Shown: one piece after another, positions 46,841 to 59,399 of the stretch
Layout of the letters: every line of letters starts with the position of its first letter
Position numbering within the stretch: position 1 is the first letter of the stretch
Origin: Manduca sexta
Lineage: Eukaryota > Arthropoda > Insecta > Lepidoptera > Sphingidae
Reading direction: 5' to 3'
DNA: 64,000 nucleotides
Assembly: GCF_014839805.1 (NCBI RefSeq)
Contig: NC_051141.1
Location: 15,322,777-15,386,776 of the forward strand
Made by a program: the position numbers and the translations under genes
The notes under the pieces: model-generated
Seen by the model: only the letters and a program-made list of their open reading frames with translations
Told to the model about the DNA's origin: nothing
The model's database searches: none

Positions 46841-47254
46841 AACATTCTAGACTTTCATAAAAAATAATAAAATATTAAAAGTTACAAAGTTTCATATTAT
46901 AGGTAAATATAAAAAAGAACATTTGTTGAAATTTTTTTGTTTGCAAAACACGTTACAACGTTTTTTAATTATCTAGCTATTTAATTAAATAAAGAACATC
47001 ACATATGATTTTATCTTAAAATTCAATGAATCCTAAATTGTTCGAAAACGATTCAGCTATAGATACGGCTTCACATGACAAAAATGATTGTTTTTAATAA
47101 AATCTACATGCTATTAATGGAAGTGCGTCATATTTTCAATTAACCTGTATTAAAATAAATGCGCCTCGGCCGGCGAAAAATTATCCGTGATTATGCACAT
47201 AGGTTCAGTGTAGAGCCTAGCCTAGTCTTCGGTGTACAATATGCATTGTACACC

Positions 47255-47425
47255 CATTGACACAAATAAATGATATAATGTCAAATAGCGCCATCTATGT
47301 TTTATGAAAGCAATGAATTCTGCAGCTACAAAGGTTGCAACGTTTGCAACTTTCGTTTTACCTCTCAATAATCTTTGACACTTGTATAAGACGCAAAAGA
47401 TGGCGCTAGTCAATATCATTCTGTG
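47255..47425. promoter_or_regulatory. Inverted pair of AGATGGCGCTA motifs (MITE or CTCF-like sites)
   Basis: TAGCGCCATCT at 47286-47296 and its exact reverse complement at 47398-47408 sit in arms that both include AATGATAT. A third copy with one mismatch is AGATGGCGTTA at 48261-48271. The core resembles the insect CTCF consensus (AGGTGGCGC-like), which is inference only. The arms could equally be ends of a short MITE. Confidence 0.45.
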
Positions 47426-48477
47426 TAATTATTTATTTTTATTTTGCTATCGATAACTTGGGTTTATTGTGATTTACTAATAAATACTTAATACTATTTA
47501 TTACTAGGTACAAACTAATATGTTGTATGTAAATAATATTACCAGGAACTAAAGTCAGGTACCTATATTCCCAACGAGACCGACCGTGTAGATACCATCA
47601 CTATATTTATTTATACCATTAAGCAACATTGTGCAAATATTAATGTTTGAAGGATATTGTAGTCTGTATATTACTATGCGTTAAGAGACGTAACATATAC
47701 AGAGGTACCTAAGTGTAGACACGCAGTCCTTTGTAATAATTCAAAGTACAGCTCTGGTTCTTCTGCCCAGTCGGTGTCCAATTACGATATTACCTTAACT
47801 GGCAGATACCTAAATAAAAAGTACCTGCTTAAACTTTTATGAAACTAAATTCAATCATTTAGATAAATTTTACTATTATAAAAAATTAAGTCAATTTTAA
47901 AAATCAACGTCATCTATTGTGAAAAGCAAGCATTAAAGCGCTAATAGTTTAATTTTACTATAAAATTATGCATTAACATTTTTAGAATATAGTACATGTA
48001 TCATAATAATAAATACAAAGTTAAAATAACGAGTTACTATGTTAATTATAATTTTGTCTAGGTGAGAAATTAGTATAGTACGATAATGCAGTCACCGATG
48101 ATTCATAAATGTGTGCAGAAATCAGTAGTAGCATTGCCCAGTCACACACATTATTTTTAATCGTATTAAAAACTAACGCGCATATAAAATTACGTAATTT
48201 ATCCGTTGCAATACAAAATCAATATTCAATGTCCTCATAGAGGCTTCCTAGGTATATCATAGATGGCGTTAGTAAACTACGACGATATAGTAATAGAACA
48301 TAGACTACGCACACGTTGAAATCTATGATTAATTCGTGATGCAATATAAAATCTTGCTAATAAAGAAATAGGGTGCAATTTGGAATAAATGTAATATCGT
48401 GGTAGGAAACACAAGGACGTAAGTTGGCTTCGTGTGATTTGATTATTTATTAGGACACGGACGTTCTCTAGTGGTGT

Positions 48478-48677
48478 TGCGTATGTGGGTGTGTGCGGCA
48501 GTGCGGCAGCGACTAGCTGTCAAAATTCATTCAATGCCAAAACGAGTGCGGGTTCCCAAAAATGTTACTGACCACGTATATCTCCAAGTTAGACTAGAGT
48601 AATGTATGCCACCACAAAACCTTATGTAATATCGTCGTGTTCATTAGAAAACTGTACTTACGCTGACGATACACACC
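48478..48677 (+). promoter_or_regulatory. SCaMC promoter / 5' UTR region
   Basis: The 200 bp before the start codon are GC-richer than the flanks (GTGCGGCAGTGCGGCAGCGA). An in-frame TAG at 48645-48647 precedes the ATG, which supports the chosen start. The start context is CACACCATGG, with A at -3 and G at +4. The transcription start was not pinned down. Confidence 0.45.
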
Positions 48678-48851
48678 ATGGTACAGTGTCATCCGCCGTT
48701 GGAAATAGAAGAATTGCCAAAAGAAGACGAAGAAAGGCTAGAAAAATTGTTTTCTAAATTAGACACAGATGGAAACGGCAAGATTGATATCCATGACCTG
48801 TCGGTCGCCCTCAAGGAGCTGGCTCCGCACATCAATCGCAGCTATGCAGAG
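48678..48851 (+). CDS. SCaMC: SCaMC exon 1 (EF-hand 1)
   Basis: The 58 codons run from MVQCHPPLEIEELPKEDEER to NRSYAE. The donor GTTAGA is at 48852, a weaker but acceptable site. The open frame runs six codons further into the intron before a stop. Confidence 0.92.
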
Positions 48852-51800
48852 GTTAGAATGAACATTTCCTAATTATGTACCAACTAACGGTTTTACCTTC
48901 CGATGAGTTGTTCGCTGTGCAACGCAGCGACACGTGTGCTGTGATTCATTCGCAATTTAAAATTGAATATAAAATGCACCCTTCACAATGATTCCCCTTA
49001 CGCGATCATTTTTTTTTATTTAGAAAGTGTGGCATGTTAATTATTTGGCTTTACATTACATCCACATGTAACACGTATTAAGTATAGTACTTTCTTTATA
49101 CTTCACACAACACATACTTACATTCATTTAGGAAATTATACTAAAATTTTCTCTGTATTACATGGAAGTAATATCTTTCATTAAACATAGGACTGTAGAG
49201 AAAGAAGTGTAAAGTACACCTCATTATTATTATTCTGTATTAAATAATATGTACATACTTAAAAGTATTAAGTACATATGATTAACATACAAAATTTCTT
49301 GTCTAAAATATTCATAAACTATGGGTTATGTAGGGACTGGGGACAAATAAATCACTGATATGTCAAGATTTTCTTCTCTCTCTATTGACATGTCAGATAT
49401 ATTATTATCTATAATCTGAATTTAGATTTTTGATTAACTTGTCTTCGTATTATGTAAAATAGTTTCTTAAAATGTTATCTTTTTATCCACAGGCATAACA
49501 TTATTAAAATAACACTATGTTATGCAATGACATTATTTTAAAGATGTGAATTAAAGCAGGATAATGGGTACCTAATAACCTAATCCAGATAACCTGTTAC
49601 AGATTATATTTTGTTAAATTTTATTCTGTAGTATAACTATAATTACAACTCAATATACTTTTGCTACATGTTACAAACTTTTCCAACATTTAATTTAAAA
49701 ATAAACTAGGCAAATTGTGGTAAATTCCAATACTCATGGAATTAAGAAGTATAATAACGTAACATTATGTGTTACTACTTACCTACAATTTATGAAGAAA
49801 TTAAAAAAATTACATTGTTTAAAAATCTAAGAATATTTGGAATGAATTTTGTTAATTATGCAATTTGTGTTACCAATAAACCTCTGCCTTAAGAATAATA
49901 AAATTTATGAAATTTTGCTCACATTTGCAATATAATAGTTTGGCAACTGTTAATGCACAAATGTTGTCAGTTACCCTATAATACTGGTCTTATTGACAAA
50001 AAACAGATTCTATTGAAAAAACGGAATGATTTTAGGATATTTAGTTTCGATTCTATAACAATATTTGATTATTAGAAAAAACTATTCATAATTACATTAT
50101 TACCTCTAAAACTAGTATTTTTATCTATGTATAATTAGGTTCGAATCTACTTCATTCTGTAGAATCAATTTAAGTTCACTTACACTAATGCTAATTATAA
50201 CAATTATATATTATCAATTAACATAACATTGATTACTTACTAACATACATTTGCCTTATAACTATTAACATTCCTGTACCTCTAGCAACACCCCACCTGT
50301 CAAATCACTCTATCGAATTAAAAACTCCATTTTAGTCCATTACATTTATATTACATGATCACAATCTATTAAACACGGGACAAAATGCTTTATCCTTAAA
50401 ATAAATGAGTTATTCAATTTTAAATCCAATTTATAATGCAGTGTATACATGACTAACAATAAATTGTATAAAATCCACACCTATTTAAACATAGTTTGGT
50501 GTCTTTGTTGAAACAATTTGTATATTGCTCTATATCCCGTAATATTACACTAGTTTTAATGTGTGTACTAGAATTACATTGCAATTGGTTGAGTAGTGTT
50601 TGACCTGGCATAGAGCCAAGTTTTAATACAAATCCATTTTACATTTTGGTGTAAAATATCCATAAATGTGTTGTGCACATGTCAAATATACTGTATTACA
50701 TTTACTTTTGTATCCCATTTGTGTGAAAATCTTTCCAATAATAAATGTTACACCTTTTTCAGAATGAAAAGTACAGAAATTCATTCAAATCTGTTTAGTA
50801 GTTTTTGCATTTTCTATTAATGGACATCTTAATAACTATTTATTTTCACATTTATAAGCATAAAATTGGATTGTTTTTAGCACTCAAAATACTATTACTA
50901 GATGGTATTCTCATACTGACAATATGAAATATGGATTGATGCGAATGACATAATACCAAAATGATTCATGCCCGCATACATTCAATAGTGTATTGTGATA
51001 GGCTTATTGATCGATTGTAGGTCCTTTAATTGATTGCTATATAAGATGAACAAGAGTTGTGTGAAATCTCAATCTGGCAACTCATCAACAATTATTGTGC
51101 TGATGATCACTTGTCAGGCAAACCGTTAAGTTGTGTAACTTTCAATAAGTACCAATTCAGCATTTTCAAATGGTAGTATGTTTGAGATTGTTGTTTGTTT
51201 TTTTCATACCATATATCAGCATGTAGATAAATGGTTTGCCATCTGCAATAAAAAAGTTACATATTTCCATAATGCTTCACTTCATAAAGTGCGACCTTTG
51301 CAAAGCGTGGCAAATTAAATAAAGAGCATTGAATGAAAGTCAATAACGCACAATGATAGAGGCCAACATTGAGTCTTCAAAGGTCAACGGGTAACTTGAT
51401 CACATTATCCAATTGTTATAATTGATTCCAGTATACAAAAGAAAGTAAGTTTAATGAATTTATGTGGCTGTGGACCATGTACCTTTGGGTTATGGTAGTC
51501 TGTGTAGATAAATGTTGAGCCCTGTTTTGTGGTTGTGAAGTCAAAAATAGCTTGTTCCATCAATATTATTGGACACTTGCAACGGGTGGTGTATCCCATC
51601 ATTGGTGATATAGGTGAACCTATCATAAGCAAATCCAATTAAGGATAGATTACGTATGTCGATAAATTCTTTTACGTATGACTCAACCCTGCAATTTGCA
51701 ATCATGAGTCACCCGTAATAGCCAAAATTATACTTAATATTAATTAATTTTACACACATAAATTTCAATATTGGAAATACTTAAGTGTTACTTAAATTTT

Positions 51801-54800
51801 TACTGGTGGTAGGTCTCTCATATTACGTGAGCATCCGCCCTGGTAGGTACCAACGCAATGTTTATTTCTGCCTCAGCAGCAGTGTGTAGTCACTGTTGTG
51901 TTCCGGTACAAAGTACAATGTAGCCAGTGTAACTACTGGATATAATGAGACTTAACATCTTACGTCGCAGGATGGCCAGCGCAGTATAATACCAAACAAT
52001 ACTTTGTAATGCAAGGTATTGGATAGTGTTTCTACTTTTTACGGGCAGTCGTATCGTTTACCATTAGGCGAATGGTAATTCGTCTCATCATTGAAAGTAA
52101 TAAAAACAAATATAAAAGAAAAATTACACATTAGCGATTGAATTTATAATAATCTGGTATTTTCCCAGAAATTCTTGGCAAAGTCAGGCTGGAAAGAAGC
52201 TGGCGACGTCACGCTATCCGAGTTCATCCATTACGTCAGGGAACATGAGAAAAACCTTCGGTTGCAATTCTCGCATATCGACAAGAACCAGGATGGTAAG
52301 TTGATAAAATTGTCTTAGGGTTTTACATGAAATATTTTGACATGAGTTTCCCACAAAAAAGAAAATATATTGACTTTGAACAATAGATTTTCACCGTAAA
52401 TGTAATCTAAATTTATGAAAATAATTTAACTTTATAGGCTACTATAACACTTGCTAACTTCTAGTTAAGACTCGTCTTCTACTTCTAGGTGTTTTTTAGA
52501 AAAATAATTATCTTGTAAGACTATAATAAAAATTATAGCAGACCCAAATTACAACAGTAAATTATATTTCTACCTTATGATTTCAGGAAAAGTGGATCTG
52601 GAAGAGCTCATATCGGCTTTTGCCGACCTAGGAATTGCAATCGGACGCAATGAAGCAACAAATTTACTGAAAAGGTAAATTATTTTGTAGTCTACGCAAT
52701 ATTTACATTCAGAGCAATGCGATAGTTTTTATATTATGCTGACAGAGCGAACGTTTTATTACTTTCTGTTTATTTGTGTGGTATATTTACTTTTTTTTTT
52801 ATAAGTATTTATGCTTATTGTTAAGGGTTAGGATTGCGATAAATGTCTATTCTTCCGACAAAATAAATGTAACTATTAGTAAAAGAATGATAAATGTTTC
52901 AGAAAACCCCTTTGGCCAATATTTTGGCGGTAAGTCGAGAGGAAAATGTAAGAAAAAGCTCATGTAGTCTCTCGCTTCCACCGCTATACATACGCTAATG
53001 TACAAATGACATTTGCATATTATTAATGATTTTGTGTTAATATTGAGCCCTTGTCTGAGCGTGTTAAATTTGTACTTATTATAAATTCTTATCTATGGTT
53101 GACGGGGTACGTTAGTTTCATATATTGTTATTTCTTGAAAACTGTGAACTTGGAGTTTCCTTCATGGTATTCGAAATTTTAATTTGAAATGTTTTTATTC
53201 CCTGGCCAGTATTTTAGCGAATTATTTAATGTGTCATAGTTATGAGCGTAGTCTCACAAATTGTTTATGAGCATTTCACTAAATTCACGAGCGGTTACGT
53301 CAATACATTCCAAATTAGACAAAGAAACCCCTGAAATATAGAGCGACGTCACAAAAATTATTATTCTCATTGTATTCACAAGCGATCTGCATCACTAACC
53401 ACCATTTTCAATAACCTATCCCATCCATTTTTCGGTTTATTTCAAAAATGAACCAATCAGAACCATGCTTACAGATGTGTTATTTCGATTGGTTCATTCT
53501 CAGAATCGGATCGAGGATTGAGGATGGGATTGTTTATGGAAAACGTCTGTAAATCATTGTTGCTTTGTTACATAGGCACGTGCTCCAGAAATATCAAACG
53601 TCATTAGTTCTATACTCGTCGCTAGGTTTAAAATCAGCCCTTTCGTGAAGTTTCTGTATCGTTAGACGCTAATAGTACCGACACGGAACAGTGTAACTTT
53701 ATAATTAGCTCGTTTTATTCATGACTGTTTATTTTTGTTGTTCCATCGATTTTACGGCGTATGCTCGTGGTGCTTGTAATGAAGACCATTCGTCCTTAAT
53801 TATGAATGAAACTGGGTGAATAATAATTGAAAAAAAAAAACATATTAGCTGTACGATATGGCATACCGCATAACCAATTTTATCAGTCTTCAGACTGACT
53901 TTAAGATATAACAAAGAGCCTTTCACATTTCAAGGCGAGATGTGGACATCATTAAGTCATTCAAGTGAACAGCTCATAATTTAAGATACTTAGTTATTTT
54001 TAAGCATTTTTAAAAGTCTGCCACAAGTATTTGCTATTTTTATTTTAATGAATTATTTAAATGATTATATCTTACAAGATAGCGGGAATTCAAAGCAGGC
54101 ACGTGAACCTAAAATATATTTTGTATACGTGTAATAAATACCAATAAAACCATATGAAATTGAAGATAGATATTTTGTTTTCTATTGGTAACCAAATTGT
54201 ACAACTATTTGTTTAGTTTTTTTATGATTTGTTAGCGTGCTTATGACGGCATTTTTAATAACAATATCTAGCGGACTTTTAATTAGATTTTAAATTATTG
54301 TATGTTTATAGTATTAACCATAAACATAATAATTTGTTCAGTGCACACTTCTGGGTCTCTAAGAGTAATGGGCATAGCTCTCTTTCGTTCGATGTAAATG
54401 GTCCTAAAGATTCTATCTCAGTCCCAAAACATAACTTTATGCGATTACTTCTAGTTGTGATTCGGAATATAGAATCAACTACGGGTGTTCCATGCGTTTT
54501 AGAAACGACATTGTTAAGGGTACAGAACAGTTCATATGATCTTTATCTTTCATATCATAGCTATTATAGCATATTATTAGCTTAGTACAACGTTCAGGGA
54601 CATCAGTAATTACTTGATTGCCTGTGTCTAATGTTTCCATGTCAACTCATTTGGTTAAGGCGATACCTCAAGGTCCATTTTCATACATTTTGTTTCACCT
54701 TTAATCTGGGTAACTAAACAAGTATTGGCAAGTAAAGAATTTAAATTCACGTCTAGTTAGTGATTAGTTCTCGCAGTTGAAAGAAAAACGTAAAAATAAT

Positions 54801-56542
54801 TAATAATCATGGATATTTCGGCCTTAAAAATTTAATATGACGAAATTTTAAAGGCAGAAATATCCATGATTATTAATTATTTTTACGTTTTTCTTTCAAC
54901 TGCGAGAACTAATCACTAACTAGACGTGAATTTAAATTCTTTACTTGCCAATACTTGTTTAGTTACCCAGATTAAAGGTGAAACAAAATGTATGAAAATG
55001 GACCTTGAGGTATCGCCTTAATTGAAAGTTGTTTGCTTTTTTTGTAAGAATCTATGAACGGACTATTTACTCTCAATACTTACTAGTCCCGTAAGTAAAT
55101 AATAAATAGAAGGGCTGGCAGGTTAGCTAGATTAGGGTTCATGTCCTCGCCAGTGAAGATCGCCATTCGTTATCCTTTTATTTCCCCCTACCTGTCAACC
55201 CGAGGGGGCTATATTATTTTACCTTATGCCTTGTATTCTTTAAGAATTATATCCGTAATTTAAAATGTCCGTAGTTATATAAGTGATCAAAGTTATTTAG
55301 AAATAATAATTATTATTCTTATATTTTTTATGTCGTATTATAAGTGCGACTTTGTTTGTCTATGATAAATAAAGTATTTAAATTTTTATTTTAAGAAAAG
55401 CCTGTACTAAGGCTTTCCCTTAATATAATCCATCGAGTTAACAAAGTTATAAGTTTATTTACCATTATTACTCTAGGTAGTCCAATCAATGGTCATAACT
55501 ATACGAATTGAATTCAATGAGTTATAATAATATGACGTATAGAATACATATGAAGAATAAAATGAAACTAATAATTCCTATTTAAATATAGGGCACTTCA
55601 ATTAGACTTAAATTCTCGTAAGTGGAATGTCCTTAAAATTAATTAACTGACTAATAAAAACTGAAAAAAAAAAAGAATTATATAATCATGGAGAGTAACA
55701 TTTAGAAATTTATTACATAAGGATAAATTAGCTAACTAACGATATCTACTAATCAAATAAACGTTCCCGTAGAGAATAGTTTATAAATATACCCATATAT
55801 CGCCATCTATATTATTTTTATTGAACTAATTGTATGTGCGGACCTTCACCATTACGCAAAGGAACCAGAATAAAAACGGCTGCGTTCAAATATTTATGTA
55901 TAATGTGAAGAAACAATTTGCTAGATAATGTTTTAGAAGATGCTAATGAAATACCATTTGTCTTATTGCTATTGTACACACACAACATCAAACATTTATT
56001 CCCGAGGAAGTATACAGAGGCGCAACCAGGGCACCCACTTTTCGCCGAGTTTGTTTCGACCCATGATGTGATAGGGGGCGAGCCTATCGCCATGTCGGGC
56101 ATAAATTCCAAACTCCGGGCTGATACTGAGCAGAAAATCCCAAATATCATTTTACCCGACCCGGGATTCCAACCAAGGACCTCAGAGCGCTGTCGTACTG
56201 CGCATGCAGTACGACACCCCGAGGCAGTCATTGCTATTGTAAAGAGTTGCTAATTATACTGTAGGATAATGTATTAAAAAAATCTCAATAAAAGTAGACG
56301 TTATGTAATATAAAATATCGCTTCGATCCGTCATTACATTCCTCAAGCAAAGCTTCGAGACTGCGAACCATTAATGTTGCTAGAATATGTTGTTCATGTT
56401 GGCCACGGGATTGAACAAGTTTGTCTGCAGGATGGACCAGGATGGCAGCCTGAACATCAGCTACGATGAGTGGCGGGATTACCTTCTCCTCGCGCCGGCG
56501 ACCGACATACACGCACTCATTAGCTTCTGGCGGCACTCTACG
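48678..56542 (+). CDS. SCaMC: Calcium-binding mitochondrial carrier SCaMC (SLC25A24/23/25 type), N-terminal half
   Basis: Exons 48678-48851, 52169-52295, 52587-52674 and 56431-56542 join in frame to 167 residues. Together they form the calcium-sensing domain of the mitochondrial ATP-Mg/phosphate carrier in the inner membrane. EF-hand 1 loop DTDGNGKIDIHD (29-40) is canonical apart from Asp at the last position. The second EF-hand region (GWKEAGDVTLSEF) is degenerate. EF-hand 3 loop DKNQDGKVDLEE (96-107) is canonical. The EF-hand 4 loop runs DQDGSLNISYDE (132-143). The domain ends YDEWRDYLLLAPATDIHALI and SFWRHST, the signature that precedes the amphipathic helix and carrier repeats in SCaMCs. 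In the family, calcium binding to this domain opens nucleotide transport. The three solute-carrier repeats are not in the window and are expected after 64000. The gene is partial, cut by the window edge. Confidence 0.93.
51801..52112 (+). repeat. SINE family C in SCaMC intron 1
   Basis: The full family order is present, from GGTGGTAGGTCTCTCATAT to AAGTAATAAAAACAAATA. It carries point changes such as CATATTACGTGAGC where others have CATATGTGAGAG. It ends about 55 bp before the exon 2 acceptor. Confidence 0.8.
52169..52295 (+). CDS. SCaMC: SCaMC exon 2 (degenerate EF-hand 2, start of EF-hand 3)
   Basis: The acceptor is tttcccAG at 52167-52168 and the donor is GTAAGT at 52296. It encodes KFLAKSGWKEAGDVTLSEFI through REHEKNLRLQFSHIDKNQD and the first base of a Gly codon. 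It was found by phase and homology. Intron 1 (3.3 kb) contains SINE C at 51801-52112, ending about 55 bp before this exon. Confidence 0.93.
52587..52674 (+). CDS. SCaMC: SCaMC exon 3 (end of EF-hand 3)
   Basis: The acceptor is gatttcAG at 52585-52586 and the donor is GTAAAT at 52675. It completes GKVDLEELISAFADLGIAIG and ends NEATNLLK with a split Arg codon. At 88 nt it is short, and every joint is in frame. Confidence 0.93.
53395..53550. repeat. Imperfect foldback element in SCaMC intron 3
   Basis: AACCTATCCCATCC and AAAATGAACCAATCAGA face GATTGGTTCATTCTCAGA and GGATGGGATTGTTTATGG as inverted blocks in the right order. It resembles a degenerate MITE. The ends and any target duplication are not clear. 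Confidence 0.45.
54655..55021. mobile_element. Nearly perfect 367-bp palindrome flanked by TTAA
   Basis: The left arm TTAAGGCGATACCTCAAGG mirrors the right end CCTTGAGGTATCGCCTTAA. The symmetry runs inward for about 170 bp per arm with only a couple of mismatches, to a short AT-rich centre at about 54838. TTAA stands at both ends (54655-54658 and 55018-55021), the target duplication of piggyBac-type elements. No open frame is present. It lies in SCaMC intron 3. A transcript through it would fold into a long double-stranded hairpin. Confidence 0.9.
55977..56229 (-). repeat. tRNA-derived SINE (family B) with target duplication
   Basis: The reverse strand shows the head CTGCCTCGGGGTGTCGTACT, box B-like GGTTGGAATCCCGGGTCGGG, CAGTATCAGCCCGGAGTTTG and the ATCACATCATGGGTCG block. 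The flanks carry the 12-bp repeat ATTGCTATTGTA at 55965-55976 and 56230-56241. It sits about 200 bp before SCaMC exon 4. The overlapping open frames are incidental. Confidence 0.87.
56431..56542 (+). CDS. SCaMC: SCaMC exon 4 (EF-hand 4)
   Basis: The acceptor is gtctgcAG at 56429-56430 and the donor is GTAAGT at 56543. It encodes MDQDGSLNISYDEWRDY and then LLLAPATDIHALISFWRHST. The split Arg (AG/G) matches exon 3. No later exon was found in the remaining 7.4 kb. Confidence 0.94.
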
Positions 56543-57194
56543 GTAAGTGATTTTAAATTTATAATCATTAAAAAATTTCGAGAGCGGAGGTAACGTCTTG
56601 ATACTTTAATTGCTATAGCTATAGAAATACTTATATTTCTTTATTTTATTGAGGTCATATGGACGATCTTTCCACGTAAATACACCTATTTATTAGAAAG
56701 GCGGTTATATTCTCGTTGGTAATGCTGCACAACAGCGCGCGCAACGTTGCGAGACGTTCCACAACTTTATGTGCAACCGTGCGGCCCAAATAATGAAGGC
56801 ACCCCTTATATTGGGAAACTTCTAGAAATATACCACTCTATGTGGAGCGAAACACGTTTTGTATCAATTTATTGTTGGCTAGTATTTTTATAAAATAGGG
56901 AGACAATCTCAGAAATAGAACCGATGATGACATCTTTTGTCGTTAAAAATAAACTTCACGTGTTAATTTCTTTAGATGCTAATAGATAGCGCTGGCATGT
57001 TAATAACTTGGTATATAATTAAAATTATTACTATAATGTAAAGCATAGTGTATCGTTTAAAAACTATATTTTAAAATTTTACGATCATCTATTTAATAGC
57101 AAATTGCGAATGTATACTTAATATAGTTACCAAGATCTGTTCGATGTATAATCGTTTATTATTCCGATTGTAAAATTATTTTCATAATCTTCTG

Positions 57195-57325
57195 TCGTAT
57201 TATAAACACAAACACACTCACGCCTTTCATTGCCAAATAGGTAGGCAGAGACGCAACTGGTGCATCCACTTTCTACCGTTTCTATTCCGCTCCATGATGT
57301 TATAAGGGAGCCTTTCGCCAAAAAT
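57195..57325 (-). repeat. SINE family B, 3' part only
   Basis: It shows the tail-proximal family B blocks on the reverse strand (ATAACATCATGGAGCGG and AAGTGGATGCACCAGTTGCG). The tRNA-like head is absent. Confidence 0.6.
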
Positions 57326-59399
57326 TTATTAAGTAAATAATGATTGTGAACACGACTAGAAAGTAATCACGGAAGAAATAATTAATAGGAAATCATATCG
57401 TAATGTTTCTAGGTCATATGTTTATGGTCAACGTCTTTGTTGATCTGAATTCTGAACAGTACCCTCGGTACAAAAACTGAATCATTTTATTGAATATAAT
57501 GGATCTTAGTCTAAACAAATATGTTTCGAAAAAGTGTGCAAGCCCCTTAGAATGTGACGAAAAACGCGGCACGAGAGCCCCTGTCGTTTCATTTTCATTG
57601 GTCCAGAGCCTAACATGTGACTCACGCCTTTGGTTTCTCGACCACAATCATCTCAATTAACGTCGCAACTTCAACTAAACACGTCGAATTTCGTGTTGTG
57701 TTTATCATGCTACATTTTGGGAGGGTTGGCGTGGTGGTGTGTAGTAGTTGGGGCGTCGGGTCGGCTCCGGGCAGCTATTCAGGGGTGGTCTTCCTTATAT
57801 TTAAGACACTATGTTATTTGAAAAAAAAATAACCATTGATCGAGCCTTCGAACCGGGTTCGATTTCCACTTAAGACGGTTGATATTTCAAAAATCTTTGA
57901 ATGCAGATTCAATTGTTTGCTGAATCAGAATTACGTAAATAAATTTCTTTCAGTAAATATTTAAAATACATTCCGTACTTGTACCATTGCCGTGGGACAC
58001 TCTGTATATACCTACATTATATTTTTAGAATGAAAGTAATGCTGTCATATCTGATATACAATCACACTTATAACTTGAAGTTATCAATCACGTAATATAA
58101 AAGGAGAATTTACGATACATCTTAATTTGTATGCGTCGAGTGTATCTCGCGAATCGCGAACGCTTTGACAGATTATAGACAGAAATAACCCATCTCTGAT
58201 TTTATGTTAATTTCAATCGATGTTATTTGTTTTGAACTTCCTTTTACGTATTCGACGGGATCTTTATTGTTGTCCTAAGGCGATATTTGAATATATGCAA
58301 TATGTATGATACTTTTATGTGAGAGCTGTTTTGATGGAATAAAAAACTGGGCGAACTATCGAGGTCCGGAAATCCTTTATCGTTACTCCGAATTATGTAT
58401 TTCCAGGAATAATAAATAATAATACATATTTTGTACGTGATAAAAGATCGCGTCGTCATATGTCGGAAAACTTTCACATGATATTCTATAAGTACATACT
58501 TAAGGTATTATCTATGAATCACTGGGCCTAAGCACCTATTACATATTGTGCTCGCCCGTTGTTGCACAACTTCTAATTAATAGAATGTAAACTGCAACCT
58601 TACCCCGAGCTTTCCTCGCGGTTATTACCTCATGAACCATAAAGTTAAGTTTATGCTAGCCAGTTATCGCAGCCATGTAATGCACAAGAGTTTCTAGATG
58701 CGTTAACATTTGCAGAAATATTTAAATACTTCTGTAACATTCGACCAGCTTTCCGAATGCATGCAGACAGCGTGCGGAAATCAAATTCTCCTTTTCTCGC
58801 TGTTATAAATCTCGCTTAGGGTGCGTTTCCACAAAACTTACACGAGATAGTTGTGCAAGGATGCGTAGCAAAGCTGTCAAAAGTCAAAGGCACAAGAGCT
58901 GTGCTAAGCAAGGTTGGAAAATGAAGTGATACTGGCAAATACCTCCAAAGCGCACCCGTTAACACTCTCATTTATGGAAATACTCTCCTTAAATCCTTGA
59001 AAAAAAACCTATGTTGATTATAACGTAAAAATTACATTGCGTAAAACGCAATGGCGTAAAATAATAAATGTAAAGTAATTCATCATTGACATTGTTGCGC
59101 TGACGGCTATATCTTATCGGCACATCCATCAATGTTTTTCATACTAATATATTTTTATGTATACATTTCTATTTTGAATTATTGCTTACACTGCGTTGCT
59201 TAATCTGAATACTATTTCCTAGTTCTATAAATATCTCTGGAAGGTTTTAATGGTCTGTGTATTGCGCGGGTGATGATAAAGTAATACAATAGTAACATTT
59301 TTCACAGCGATTTTCTAATTTAGAATACACCAGGTTCTTCACAGATCTCTTTTCCCTACTATCCGTTAGTGCGCCAGTGTAACTTCGACGATACTCAAT

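Larger units (their letters stand above)
40801..48477. other. Intergenic region between tll and SCaMC
   Basis: No exon was recognised. It holds SINE D at 41100-41420, SINE A at 43072-43420 and 46518-46840, a possible foldback MITE at 44559-44860, an unexplained GC-richer block at about 45830-46150 and the inverted motif pair at 47255-47425. The remainder is AT-rich and featureless to the eye. Confidence 0.5.

Noticed and set aside
54298..54585. 95-residue open frame in SCaMC intron 3
   Set aside because: It has no recognised domain, and there is no sign that it is an exon in frame with SCaMC.
55818..56253. Overlapping open frames of 111 and 137 residues on both strands
   Set aside because: They lie within a tRNA-derived SINE with a target duplication and are incidental.
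57690..57880. Box B-like CCGGGTTCGATTTCC, considered as a SINE or tRNA
   Set aside because: No second copy was found in the window and no box A lies at a suitable distance, so it is too weak to list as a feature.
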